Numbered from the stretch's first letter, positions 28,143-43,559 are shown. The stretch is DNA of 64,000 nucleotides from Cruorifilaria tuberocauda (GCA_013365365.1 JABVXU010000154.1:1-64000), one strand, 5' to 3'. The notes: a model not told the origin generated them from the sequence alone. Program-made: numbers and translations.

Positions 28143-28863
28143 CGTTAATTTGTTGTTTGAATAAGTATTTTAAAAAAATACACTGTCTGCCATACAAATT
28201 GATAAATTCACTCTAAAACAAAGGAATATTTTGATGGCAATCAATTTAAAAAGCTTATTATATTCATTTTCAGTAGATAATTCACTGTAATGCACAAATT
28301 TTAATTTCAATAATCCATTAAACGCATTAGTTTGAAGTAAATCACACGATACTTGTAATTTACTTCAAACTAATATGTTTAATTTTGACAGTTTGAAGTT
28401 TACCTAGTAGTAAACTACTTAGAATATATTTACCGAATCAAAACCATAAATAGAGAGTATTGTTATTTGAGAGTACACAATAATTGAATAAAAGTAAACA
28501 TGCTAAATTCAATCAACCAATCATCCCATTCATCTCTCTCTGATCCTAGCAACCATTCCCTCCCGCCCCACCGCGCAATACCCGCTCAATCGCAAACAAC
28601 GAGAAACAAAAAAGGTCATAAAATTCGTCCATACGGAGTGTCACATCCGACGGATCGAACGGAAATGATAGATTAGTTCGAGAATTGCGAGGAATCAAGA
28701 ATGGAATGATATGAGCCCTATTTGCATATTTCCATATCATCATTTCATTTTATTAAATTTCATCAAATTGCAATAACAATGTTTTCATTGTATATTATTT
28801 AATTAATTGATATTATATGCACGGAAGAATGCGCAGTTGTTTATTTCAGTTTTACATTCATAG

Positions 28864-28921
28864 GTAATAGGTAAGAGTAAGAGTAAGAGTACGAGTAATA
28901 GTAAGAGTAAGAGTAAGAGTT
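28864..28921. repeat. Hexamer repeat (TAAGAG-type)
   Basis: About nine GTAAGA/GTAATA hexamers run in tandem about 0.7 kb upstream of the ppfr-1 start codon. Confidence 0.85.
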
Positions 28922-31900
28922 AATGATATCATTGGATGAAGCAAAAAGGAAATTCTTTATCTTTTTTAAATATCTTTGTTATTTATACCTATCACGTACT
29001 ATATCTATTATCGATTAAAAAGTATATTTTTACACTTAAACATATGATTAGTAGCAATTCTAACTTTACATATTTCAACGAAATTGATTGATCTTTTAAT
29101 TTCACATTACTCCAAGGAAATTTTCTTCCTTCTATAGTGATTTGAGATTATCCCTTGTTTCAGTGATAAAACTGAAAATCTTTAATAAAGTGATCCTCCA
29201 TATCGAATCGATATGATTTACCAGTGAGAGCAGATATTTGATTTAAATGATCCAGTTCTAATCATTAAATCTATCTTAATTCTCCGTTACGTCATCTCAA
29301 ATAACAAAGAAAATGATTGAATGAGAAAAATCAGTGATTAATCGTGATAAACAAAGATACTCTGATAAGAGTTAATGATAAGAAATACTACTAAATAAGC
29401 TGCTGGAAATTCACTCAAGTATTCCTTTTATAATTGTCTTTACATTTACATCTAGCACTATCGAGTATCATTTTAGTTTTTAATATTATTTCATATCAGA
29501 TTTAGAGCTAAACTTATCAATCGATAATCTTACTGATATTGCTAATCATTTTTTCCTAACAACAAATTGCTTTATGGGGATTAATGATGTGAAAATGGGA
29601 AGCATGAATTATTATAACTTTGATTTCATTTCCTATTACTATTCTCATTGTAGTAACAACTGTTCCATCTTAATTTATCAAATATGATAGTTAAAAATTT
29701 GAATAATTGAACTAGAAATTATTCATAATATCAATCGCGTACGTAAATCGTTAATCGTAAAGTTATTAAATAATTCATTTAAACTATCATTTAAACTAAA
29801 TTATGATTTAAACTTGAAAACATCATTATATCATAATATTTCAAATAATTTCAACAAAGAAGAAATTCCGTATTTCCCATCTGTTATATTATTCTTCAAT
29901 ATTAGCAATTTAAGGTTGCTAGACGTTTAAATCTGAGGCTATTTTTCCATTTAAATTAGATTATTATACAAGATTACATCAAGCATTTCCAAAAAAATTT
30001 GAATACCTTTGAAATCTGCCGAAAATTGTATCAAAATTAATTAATATACCTGAAGACCAATTAATATATCTCTTTTAAAATGGTATATAAGTTTATGAAA
30101 TATTGAAATGATTATTGGACTTGAGCATGAGCTAATAATACTGAAAAGATTTAGAGGTGTATCTGATTTAAAGATTTCTTTCTCTTCATTACCTTTCTGA
30201 ATCTGGATGTATAAATTCAGATCCCTATCATTAGCCATTATCACTCATATTAAAATCAACCTAATATTTATAGTAGGGAATATACGGATATGTATTTTCC
30301 CTCACCCAAAAATTTAATCCTTGGGATTCAGCTACAGATCCCCTAGTGATCCTGGTAATACCCGATCACTCTACCCGAGAATTAGGGGATGCAAAAGCAG
30401 CTGACACTTGCTCGATAGGAAAAATCGTTGAAAAATGACGAAAAGATACATGAAACGATGAGAGTAACAGACAAATAAGCAAGGAATATTTCTTCCATAA
30501 CAAAATAGGAATGAATTTATTAATTAACATTAGTAATTTTAAAAATTACTCTTAATTTTTTTTTTCATTAATTTTTGGAATACTTCGAGACGAATTTCTC
30601 GAACTTATCCGCTCTACCGGAATGAGGAAAGAAGAGAAGAAAGCAACTATTGATATGATCTTATCCAGGTAACAATACGACGGCAGGTATATTATTTCGA
30701 CTGATCCGATCTTGTTCAGTGAACGCTGAACAAGTTCAGCTGATCTGATCTCATCCAATGAACAACAATACAGTGGTACTTTAACAAAAAGGAATTAGAA
30801 TTATTGCTTGATATTTCTGGTACTTGAATAATGTTGCATCTTTTGTCCATTTGGTAACTCCAATCTTTGACCCCATTTCTTCCACATCGCACTTGACCTC
30901 TTTGCAAAAGTTGGTTGGCTAAAATGCTCATAGTTATATGAATTTACCAGGTGAAAAAGGAAAAAAAAACTTACTTATTTTAATTATCAGTAAATTTATA
31001 AACTTTAAAAGAAATTTAACAAAAATTAAATTATCAAAATTGATAAACATTTAAACATTTAAAAAATTTTCAAAATTTTAAATTATCTCATTGAATTATT
31101 TGAGGTAATTCGTATATTAGCTAATTTGAAGCAATAAAAATTCGCACAATTTCAATTCAAAAAAATTTTACAAATAATTTTTTGAATTTAAAGTATTTCT
31201 TGATGAATGCTTTTTAACAATTAATTTTGTTGTATTATTGTTTAAACATTTCGAAACAAATTAAATTAATGATCTTTTTTTTAAAACATTCATTTTTTTT
31301 TGTCAATCTGACAGGAGAAGATTATTTATAGCGCAAATTCTTGAACAATTGCTCGATCATATATTTTTTTTTACAATCCTTATCGATAATAGATATGTGA
31401 TATAATCATTTGATAATAGATAAGTGATATAATCAAAAATTGAAATGAAATGAAAATGAAAAATGAAGTTTGAAATGAAATTTTAAAGTACTTTAAAATT
31501 TATCCATTCAAATCATTTTTTCTAGCATGTGGTTTTCTAGCATGAAAATATACTTTATCTAATAATTGAGAATGAAAAAAAAAACTTATTGATCGATCCT
31601 AAATAATTAATTGAGTAATAAATGTTTGATAGGAATAAATCACTGATCAGTATTTATTACTTTCATATTTTCATACTTACATATTCATTGATCAATCAAC
31701 AAATTTCCTACTTTTAAGTAATAAATTTTATCAGTATTTATTACTTTTATATTAATCAATCAACAACCTCCCTACTTTTTACATTTTCGATTGCTTTCGG
31801 AAGATAACTTATTATGAATGTATTCAGTGAAATATTTCCAATAAAGCTAAGCTGATAAATTATAGGCAATTAATTGAAGTATTACTTTGACAAATTAGAA

Positions 31901-33249
31901 GTAATTTAACCTTGATTTCTACATTAAAAAATTATAAGAGTAGGTGAATGTAGTAAGATTAAATGAGATTATTCGATAATTTTAATTAATTAATTAATTT
32001 GTTTGTTAATTTCCAACTTGTAAATTCTCCTGAAATAATTTTTTAGGTATAATTAATTAAAATTTTTCTTCTAATTTAACTCTAATTTAATTTCTAAATC
32101 ATCCAATTTCTTTTAAACAACTTCGCATTAATCTTTCCATTTAGTTTTGAATAAATAACTTTGCACTAAGTATAAAAGTTTTTTTTTCCGGTGAACTTAT
32201 TTGATAGACAAAGGAAAAAAGAAATAAAGGAATGATGAAGCAATAATAAAACAATTAGCATTTATTACCTGATATCATTTTGAAAAATTATTGGAAATCT
32301 CATAGTTATATTCTGGAAGAATAATCGGACAAAGAATAATACTAGTAAAATTATAATATCCGGAAAATCCGGAAAAATAATTCCAGAAGTAATCGAATTT
32401 TCGATTCTGTAATTTATCATTTAAATAAATTCCATCAAGTTCACGACTAATTTAGCAATTTAATGTCTTTATACAAGTACTATTTATCATATCAATTGTC
32501 ATAATATTTCAAAGGTATAAAATAAATAGTGAAATAAAGAAAAAACAATAGTTCGATAAGTAATAGAGCGAAATTTAAACGTTTATGCCTAAGGATAAGA
32601 AATTTAAAAAAAGCCAAAAAAAAATAAAATTACCTAAATAATAAAATTTTTCTTCAAAATAATTAATATTTCTTACGAAGAAGACTAATACCATTTCAAT
32701 CATTTTTACCTTTACTTGTTAATCATCAGAGTACTGCAAGTAGTAATTGTCTTAATGAAAGGCTGGTAATTAATTTAATAATTTGTAGTAAGAAGAGAAA
32801 CAATTCAAGTGATAATAGATAATAATAATAGAGTACGAAATGAAACATGCCTATACCTATGAAAACTTCAATTTTTTGGTTAATGAATGAAATGATATTT
32901 TAATGATATGCTAAAATTAGCATGAATAATATGATGATAATGATGATAATTAATCCTGTGAAATTTTAGTCTTATACAAATGAATATTGTTATTTGAAAT
33001 ACATCAAAAATTTCCAGGTGACAATCATTTCAAAGTAAAATTGCGTGAAAATAAAATCATGATAATATGATGATAATGAATTTTAAATTAATATAAGAGA
33101 TGTGGAAGTAATCGAACTAAAACTTACTATCTCTTGCCATATCATTTTACTTATAACTTACTATATAAAATTTTATTATCACAATTTATCTTATGCATTG
33201 CATAATTTTGGCAAATCATGAATTTAGATATTTACTTATTTATTCAATT

Positions 33250-33256
33250 CATTTGC

Positions 33257-33324
<68 letters not shown>

Positions 33325-33560
33325 GTTATCGTTATTAATCTCATTATCATTATCATTATTGCTGTTATTCATTATCATTGGTGCTGTCATCACTATTATC
33401 ATTGTTACTATTGCTTTTATTATTGATATTGTTATTAATTTTATTATCATTATCATTATCATTATTGCTGCTACTGATTATCACTAGTGCTGTTATTATC
33501 ATTATCATTATTATCATTGCTTTTATTATTATTATCATCTTCAGTGTTATTATAGCTATT
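33250..33560. repeat. ATT trinucleotide repeat grading into ATTATC repeats
   Basis: About 25 ATT triplets (roughly 33257-33325) are followed by degenerate TTATCATTA units to about 33560. Poly-Ile, poly-Leu and poly-Asn open frames across this block are artefacts of the repeat. Confidence 0.9.
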
Positions 33561-35351
33561 ATGCAAATTGATATCTTTATCCTTCTGATAATCGGTAATT
33601 TCTCCACATGCACTTTTAGCTATCTATCAAATAGCTGTCAAATAAATTATCAAATAAATTTTAGCTATCAAATAAATCCTGGATGAAACTCCCAAAATGC
33701 AAATTCCTAAACATTTCTCATTATCAATGAAATCAATCAAATATCAACTTTGATAATAACGAAACTCCAAAATTACTCTAATTAATTAATTGATAATAAT
33801 ATCACCATGTTATAACAAAACACTCATTTCAACATTTTATAATTTCTTTAAAAATTTTCAAAACTATAAATTATGCCAGAATATTACATATTTTAGTATT
33901 TTTTATAAGCTTTAATAAGCCTCCCTTTATTCCAACTATTTCGCAATAAGCCTCAGATTATTGATATATGGAACCATCAACATCATCAGTCTCGAATGTT
34001 TCAGTTTATAAGAATCAACAACTATTGATTTACTCTACCAGTCTACCAGGGAATCAATCCATCAAGTATAACCTTTTCTCTATCGACTTTTCCTAGCTCA
34101 AACTTCAAATTTTAAAGTGTAACAAAGGAAAATCTTGCTACACTTATATTTGCATATTTTCTCATTATCACTTATCTACTCTTGCTATGTGATGACAAAT
34201 ATCTCATAACAGGCGTAGAAAATGAATTATTAATCAATCGATATTTCTATTTTTAGAATCATTTTTATTCGAACTATTATCAATTTGATAGTAAAAAAGA
34301 AAATAAATTTTACTGAAACAAAAAAAAAAAACTATCTGGAACTGATAACATCAGTAGGAGTATCGGGAATTAAAATAAACTTCACTATACTTTTCCCTTA
34401 CAGAAACTTACTTCTATCAACTTTCTTTTAAATTCGCTAATCAAGAATTTCTTTTAATCGCTGAATAATACAGATAATCAGGCTGAAAAAAAGTGGGAAA
34501 ATCGCAAATTGAACTTACTATTACATTTATTACTATTACTATTACAATTATACAACACATTTTCTGTCAAATTTTTCAGAATCGAATTTGCTGGATGAGA
34601 ATTTTATTTCAATCGCTGATAACGCAGATAGTTAAGTTGATAAAAGACCGCAATACCAGCTTTTCAAGTTTTCTCCTCTTAGTATTGCCCACATTATCTT
34701 ACGCATTCTTACACACATTGTATTTATCTGCTTACCAAATAGACGGATCTGTTCGATTGTAAAAATAAAACTTTACGTTACTGTTTTGCATTTAATAAAT
34801 ATTTTATTTAACTGGTAAAATACGACATTAACATTGCCAGAGATCATAGAAAACATTGTTGAAAAAAAAAAGAATCAATACAATTCATTATTTCATTTGA
34901 ATTCAATGTAATTCATCTTAAAAGTGAATTTAAAATTAAATTTAATTAATCATTTTAAAGTAATCTCAAATGTAATTTTTCTTATATTCACAACTTTCGT
35001 TACTGATATTTCATAGATATGAACCAAAATTCCAATTCATCGTTTGACAAATCAATAGTTAACAATACATAATAATAAGCATTAATCGATCATCAGTAAT
35101 TTACAATGTTTCTTCAAATAAAAAAGTGAATTTTAAAAATTCATTAAATATGCTTTAAGTAAGTTAAAATTTCCAATCAGTTTAAAATTCAAAACAAAAC
35201 ACTACAAAAGTTATACGAATAAAGAGTTGAGTTCACTTATCGAAAATACAGAAAAAGTAAACATACACAAGAAATCAAACAAATCATCACGTTGAATATT
35301 GTTGTTATTCACGTATCATCCAAATTCCTTTCTCTTTTCTTTTTCACGTAT

Positions 35352-36790
<1,439 letters not shown>

Positions 36791-36795
36791 TTAAT

Positions 36796-36895
36796 CTGAA
36801 ACACAATTTACAACCTAATATTCCTGTACAAACAACCTACTTACGTGATTAATCGAACTTCTAAAATTGCTCTCTCTAATGCATGAATCACTTAC
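36796..36895 (-). other. Putative 5'-UTR intron of H2A
   Basis: On the minus strand a donor GTAAGT starts at 36895 and a TTTCAG acceptor ends at 36796, 11 nt upstream of the H2A start codon. A second possible donor lies near 36842. The acceptor could instead receive a spliced leader. Confidence 0.5.
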
Positions 36896-37023
36896 CAAAT
36901 CTCTTTGTTAACGAAGAAATAGCGGGGTAACCAGAACACCAGCCTCGACTCACCACAATCAGCGAGAGTGTACCGCAACGAAGATACGCCTTACGTTTGA
37001 CGGCGCTTCAATCATCCACTCGC

Positions 37024-37130
37024 TATTTATAGCCGTGAACGAGCGGATGAAACCAATAGGCCACGCCCATTTTTTATAATAAAGTGGGCGTGGCCTAGTG
37101 GTATGCAGCGCTCGATGATTCGTATATAAG
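37024..37130. promoter_or_regulatory. Symmetrical bidirectional H2A/H2B promoter
   Basis: A perfect 13-bp inverted repeat (TAGGCCACGCCCA at 37057-37069, its complement at 37085-37097) flanks a 15-bp AT-rich spacer. A minus-strand TATA box (TATAAATA, 37031-37024) lies 26 bp outside the left arm. A plus-strand TATA box (TATATAAG, 37123-37130) lies 26 bp outside the right arm. Between arm and TATA each side carries CGCTCG at the same offset. A CCAAT sequence (37053-37057) touches the left arm. The GGGCGTGGCC core resembles GC-box/KLF-type sites. The position between divergent H2A and H2B supports a shared promoter. Confidence 0.8.
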
Positions 37131-37198
37131 GAAGTGAGATCAGTCACACGAGTTGAAATGATTTGTTGGCAACGATAGCTGCACGGAACGGGTCGCAA

Positions 37199-37225
37199 GG
37201 GGGGGGGGGGGAGGAGGGGGGTGGG
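37199..37225 (+). other. G-rich tract with quadruplex potential
   Basis: Thirteen consecutive G residues (37199-37211) are followed by GG, GGGGGG and GGG blocks separated by single A or T. The tract lies about 70-100 bp downstream of the H2B TATA box, probably in the 5' untranslated region or a 5' intron. Confidence 0.75.
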
Positions 37226-37563
37226 CAGGATGGTAGTTGGGTGCACCGGTGTGTGTTATCGCGGATTACGAATTGCGAGGATATCGTGATTGTTGGGTTC
37301 GGAGGTTATTTTTATAGTAATGATGATTTGATGTTTCTTCCGTATGTAAGGGAATTTGATGTGTTAAAGATGAAAAACGGGATATAACGGATCGCCAGTT
37401 TTGTATTAGATTTTGTGGCACGGGAATCCTCATTTGATCTGGATAAATAGAAAGAGGTTTATTTACGTTAATTGAGAAAATAAGGGCAGCTGGTGCATTT
37501 TTTTCGACTTTCATGTAAAGTCTTCAGATCTCGTATATCACAAAGTAACGATTTGTTGCAACA

Positions 37564-38073
<510 letters not shown>

Positions 38074-38978
38074 ATGTGCATGTTCATAACGTCGAGTGTG
38101 CGAATATGTAGTGCACAAAAACCTTGAAGTGATCTCATAATATTTTAATAGAAGGTTTTTCGATTAAGGGGGCTTTGAGAATTAAAATTTTGAGGACAGT
38201 GTTAGGATCCTAGTTTTGCGGTTACGGTTTTTGTTATTATGATATAGTGAATTCTTTCCCTGTACAACCATTTATTTATGAATCTACCCGACTGAGTTTT
38301 GGCTTGGAGAATACTGTTTCCTGTATGCGTTGATGGAATCATGTTGTTTTGTAATGTGATCTACAGTGAATAAAGTTGGAGTTACTGGAGCTTATTTGTG
38401 CAAAGTATTTGATGCGTGATGACCGAGTATTTGAATGCTGATCTGTGGAACAAGGTATGGAATCTACTGGAGTAGCGTCGGAATATGAAGCCGAAGTATT
38501 TCCGAGGATCGTAGTATATGAGATTCAGGTTGACGACTGGAGTGAGAAAATTACTCGGTCCCACTGATGAACGATGTTGGTCACTGGGTCGGGAGTGGCC
38601 ATACAGGAAATGAGCTTAACGCAACATCGTATCGTCTGCGTGAACACTGGATTCGATATTTTTAATAAAAATAGTGGAAAGTAACAAGATTGCAAAAATA
38701 TGACACAATAATGCGAGTAATTAGTTATCCATTCGCTAATCATCAAGACATTAGCTAGTGATTACAACTCAATTAACTTAATATGGTATTGCCTGGCAAT
38801 AACTGTAGAACGCATGCTGGAGAAATGAGGTATGCTTTGAGGAATTTTGGGGAAACCTAGTCCGATTGACCGTCGTAGCGAATCGATAATCTTATCATTT
38901 AACAGATGATAAATAGAACAGAATAACTAAAATGGTGTGAGCAGTACAGTCACGAATCTAAATGTTATTCATGTAGCA
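38074..38978. other. Convergent intergenic region between H2B and the H2B-like gene
   Basis: This stretch carries the H2B 3' region with AATAAA at 38369-38374. Beyond that I see no coding or RNA feature. Confidence 0.6.
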
Positions 38979-39421
38979 TTACCGATTAACGTGGTCACAT
39001 ATATTGACTAAGTTGTCATAGAGGATTAATAGCCTGATCACTGACTGTAACCGGATAACACCTCTTTGAAAGAACGAACTAATAATTAATAATATGGCGG
39101 TTGATTGGTAGCTGCGACTCGACCGATTGTTTGATTGTGGGTCAATCGTACAATGAATAAGTAATATGTAGGAGGCTGTAGATGATTTACATTGATTGCA
39201 TCCAGTGCTGATCGTTGAAACATTGCGTTCACAAACTGATTCATTAACTGTTGAGCTTGCATAACACTTACTCGATCGAGCGACTTCAATGCGCCAAAAA
39301 TTTTCGCTGAATAAGATTTTGGTATTGTTGAATATGATGCACCTGAAGCAGTTCGATTCTTTCGACTTCGCTTCCTCGAAAATCGTATCTTCTTTCGTCG
39401 CGTTCTTCGTCCCCTTTTCAT
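38979..39421 (-). CDS. Highly diverged H2B-like histone-fold protein or pseudogene
   Basis: The minus-strand frame from ATG at 39421 to 39191 encodes 77 residues. An arginine/lysine-rich tail starts MKRGRRTRRKKIRFSRKRSR, and a segment PKSYSAKIFGALKSLDR then VMQAQQLMNQFVNAMFQR aligns with SYSAYIYRVLK and [13 protein letters not shown] of H2B. A second segment in another frame, ending in TAA at 38979-38981, reads FFQRGVIRLQSVIRLLIL and parallels the [16 protein letters not shown] helix; it ends early and lacks the TKYTSSK tail. An intron probably joins them (donor GTAAAT at 39190, acceptor TTAG near 39070), but those sites do not preserve phase. The gene is therefore either spliced in a way I cannot see, or frameshifted. 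An acceptor TTTTTTCCAG lies just upstream of the start. The basic tail resembles germline-specific histones, which is inference only. Confidence 0.6.
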
Positions 39422-42400
39422 ATGCGGTAAACATCGGAACAACTGGAAAAAAGTTTCCGAAAGCATATAACAATGCAATATAATTTTCATTTCATAGAAC
39501 ATAATTTCCAAAATTCAATCTCATTCACTGTAAATTAAAAAAAATAATCAACAAAAATGTGTTGTTATATCTTGAAACTCTGCAAGAATTGTTTAATTAT
39601 TGTTCACTCCAAATAATAATGATTAAATCCAAATCTTATTAAATTTCATTATTATTCGTTTATATTTGTTTTCTCATTATCAATGTAAATGATTAACTAC
39701 CAAGAATCAATCAAATGTAGTACACTAGAATTATTTCTCAATACATATTTTTGTGCCGAAATTGTCACATCTACTGCTGATTAAAGGCTATACTTACTAT
39801 TGGTCAAACATTTTATCTCGGACAAAATAACATCCTTGTGTACTTTTCCCTTCTCTCTATCACTAACGAGCTATTCCCTCCTAATCAATGTCTGATTTAA
39901 AATACTATAAAGGTCATCTTTTTACCTCTTTTTCAAACAGTATTTTGGTACCATGCGTGGTTTAGTATTAATTTTGTATTACAAACAGCATTTGGATCTC
40001 TTTCGTAATTTCAGGTTAGCCGTAATGCTCACTTCTCTGCAATAATCGCTTATTACATCAATTTTACAAATAATATTAAAAATCACATAACCTGACGAGT
40101 TAGGATAAATTCGCAATAATCGACAAAATAACGAATTTATATGATATCAATACAAATCTTTTAATTGTTTAAATACCAAAAAATACCTCCCAAATTGAAT
40201 GACTCATGCATTTTTTTCATATCTATTAACATTTCCCTTTTTTGTGTGCAAATCAAATATCGTTGGGAAAAAAGCCACGAAAAATTTTCTTTACCGAATC
40301 GCTACAACAAAGAATGCATGCAATTTTATGTTTCATTAAATGGGTGGATTATTGAAGTGAAAAAAATACGACAAAAAATGATTAAAAAAATATCTTGGCT
40401 AAGTCATTTCATAAAATTGAAGATACGAGGAAACAAACACATACATAAGTTAAATTCCTATAAGATTTTTATACGTTTCCATATCGTGTAGCAAGTGAAT
40501 GATTTTTATGATAACCCAATCAGTCACTATTTTGTATCATATATTATCTTAGATCTTATGAAACGAAATAAATAAAGAATTTAATGTTCGCTTGCTTTTA
40601 TAAAGAAAAAACAAAACAAAAAAGAATTGAAACTCAGAAAAGAATTCAAGCCAGAGCTAAGTGAAAGCTAATTAATATCAAGAACACGAAAATATTAAAA
40701 TATTAGACACTTGTAACTGATGAAAAAATATCAACTCTATCAACTCTTGAACACCAACTCTTTTTCATGAGATAATTTACTTATCTCTGTTTATTGCATA
40801 GTGGATAACTAAAATTTTCACTATTGCGATAAGTAATATTACTATTTACAACCCCCCCCCAGAACATTTCTTAGCACCAATTGAAGTACACGAAATTACT
40901 CAAAGGCTAATATTACTCAAATTATCCCAAAGGTAAGATCATGGCAGATGATATAATGATAAGAATAAACATCAATGAAGAATAAACATCATATAAGAAT
41001 AAACATCATGTACTTCAATTGCCCCTCAATTCGATTGGTTCAAAGATCATACCTGATCAATAATAATATCTTCCAATGGAAAGATATAGTCTGATGATAT
41101 TACAAATCAACGGAACTTCTAATAGCAGAAAAACAATTGAGAAAATAGAGGGGTCAAATAATTGACACAAGTTCAAAAAAAAATAACACTATAAATACCC
41201 GCCTAAACGAGGTAGGGACCGTATAATGAGAAAAATGACCGGACGCACAAAACAGTGACGAGTCCTGTTAATAGCACTGATTAATGGAGAACGAATCATA
41301 ACAAGCGTACGAATTTAACTATAAGCAGTGAGGTATCGCTATGAAACTATTTCGTCCATCACTCCAATTGATATCATTCCTAAACAAAATTTATCATGGG
41401 AAATTTTCTCTCGAATATTTCTTGGAATCAGAATACTTCATAAATTCATAAAGTAATTAGCTTGATTTTTGTTAATTTTTACCTATCTTTATCTAGGCTA
41501 AGCAAAATAGCATTCATCTGCATCACAAATCATTTGATTCATGCATTACCTTATCTAGTTTTACTTTAAGTAAGATTTTTTAAGATTAAGATTTTTCCAT
41601 TTTTCTTATTCAAACAGAAGTTATCTGTAGAAAAAGGACTACAAAAGAAAAGTAACCAATGAGAAATTTGTTTAATTTGTATTCTTTGCTTTCAATAGTA
41701 AAAATTAATAAAAAATGCTTTAATTTAGTAATTAAAATACCTATTAATAGCGTTAATTGCTGGAAATTTCAATTATTAAATTTGATTCCATACATATACG
41801 CGCATTTATAGTCTTCATTTAATTTTTTTCATTTATTCATTTCCATAGGTTAAGTACTAAGTACGAAGATCATTGATTTACAAACATGATTATTTACAAT
41901 AATTTCTGAAATTCTTTCGTTTTCCTTAATTTAATGCTAATTAATCTAAAAGCATTTGTATGAAAAAAATTAGCAACAATATCGATTAGATACTTTTTAT
42001 AAGAAAGTAATATGCAAAAAATGATCCATACTGAAAAATTACACTAAAGTAATATGAAGCAATTTAATACTTCACTTTTACGGTTTAAAAAAAGAAATAA
42101 TGAATTGAAATGGAATATTTTCTGCAATAGGTATTAAGTTATTTCACGTAACATAAATTATACTTTCCTATTTTCTTACGTCTCTCTCACGTTAAAAACA
42201 TTTCTAACAATATATATTCTACTTATAAGAATTATAGAATAAAATATACTTCATATTTCATCATTATTAATAAATATTGTTTCATAAATTCAATTGCTAA
42301 GTGATTTGTTTGTCGAATAAAATTTTGATATGCAATAAATTATCATCGATAACGTTAAGATATGTTATTGCAATTAAGGTTATGGATAATTTATAGAAAT

Positions 42401-43500
42401 GATAATTGATAAAAAGATGAGCTCTTAGTTTCATGAATCATTTGATAAACGATAAACTGAAAAAAAAAACATCATTTAAATATAGCACTTAGCTAATATT
42501 TCTTTTTATATCAGGAAATTGACTTTTTTTATCATTATAGATGATGATTTCATAAATTTCAAAATTACTACATTTTATTAAATCTCTTTCCTATGCCGTT
42601 TTATCATCGGTTAATGATAGAAAAGATGAAGCGATACAAGAAGTTTCAAGTTTCGAGATGAAATTTCAAAAAGAAAAAAAATTTTACCAGATTTTAATCA
42701 AATTTCGTTAATTTCTTACGTTCCATCCTTTTTTTTCTTCTTGAAATATATTTTCCGGATCTTAAGCAAAGAAATTCTATTTTTACGGGAATAAATAAGA
42801 ATTCAGGAAAAAAAGCATAATAAAATAAACTACCTGAAGAAATCCGGTAAGAAATTTAATTTGAATTTCGGTTTCTGCAAAATTTCTTCCTGGTAGATAA
42901 AAATTTCGAAACCGGAAAACCTGTACTAATATATCACATCTACAGATAACACAGTATGTTAGTTACTAACAAGGCGTTACTTAATCTTTGATTAATATCA
43001 AATACTTCGATATTTCCCATTTGATATCTTGCAATGAGCAGCTTTCAAATATTCAAATAAAACAAAAAGTTTAGATTGAAAATTTCAAAAAAAAGTTTGT
43101 CCATGCATTTAAAAATATTAAAGTAAAATGATAACTTTTCTTTGGTTACTATATATTTCAAACTTCTTTTTGTTCCGAGATTTCCCGGAATCATTTTGGG
43201 GATAAGCATCAATTAGCTGATTGACCTCATTTGTATTATTAAATGCAGCCTCCTTCTCTTTCCCGCCCTTAACCTTTCTTACTAATCACCTCATTAAATC
43301 TTCATGATTCAATGAGAGAGTATTTGAGATTTCTTGAAAGAATTCCAAACAACCGATACTTTTCTCCGTTTAAAAAATCTTGCCTCAATGATTATTATTA
43401 TTATTACACATTCCCTTTCCTCCTGTTCAGGTAAGAAAAATATCAATAAATGCAATAATTGAAGCAAACGAATGTTTGTATCCGAGAATTACAATGTTTT
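39422..43500. other. AT-rich intergenic region
   Basis: Four kilobases without a recognisable gene. A plus-strand open frame of 108 codons at 40165-40491 is rich in Ile, Lys and Phe and resembles no family I know; in DNA this AT-rich it may be chance. A run of nine C lies at about 40852-40860. Confidence 0.6.
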
Positions 43501-43559
43501 CGCTTTGCCACTCTACCGCTAATTCTTTTTCCGGAATATTTTATGGATGCTATCCTTTT

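Larger units (their letters stand above)
28143..35351. other. AT-rich intergenic region between ppfr-1 and histone H4
   Basis: This 7.2-kb interval should include the ppfr-1 promoter at its left end and the H4 3' region at its right end. A short GC-richer patch at about 28550-28650 lies some 450 bp upstream of the ppfr-1 start codon. Otherwise I see simple repeats, two hairpin-forming patches near 30318-30395 and 30711-30734, and no open frame with recognisable protein features. Confidence 0.6.

Noticed and set aside
30318..30420. Possible tRNA or other known structural RNA
   Set aside because: No A-box/B-box pair or cloverleaf could be laid out; only simple stem potential is present.
33193..33686. 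Long Ile-, Leu- and Asn-rich frames on both strands
   Set aside because: They are translations of the ATT trinucleotide repeat.
40165..40491. Plus-strand 108-codon frame, Lys/Ile-rich
   Set aside because: No domain, splice context or promoter is visible, and such a length is expected by chance in AT-rich DNA. Not excluded as an orphan gene.
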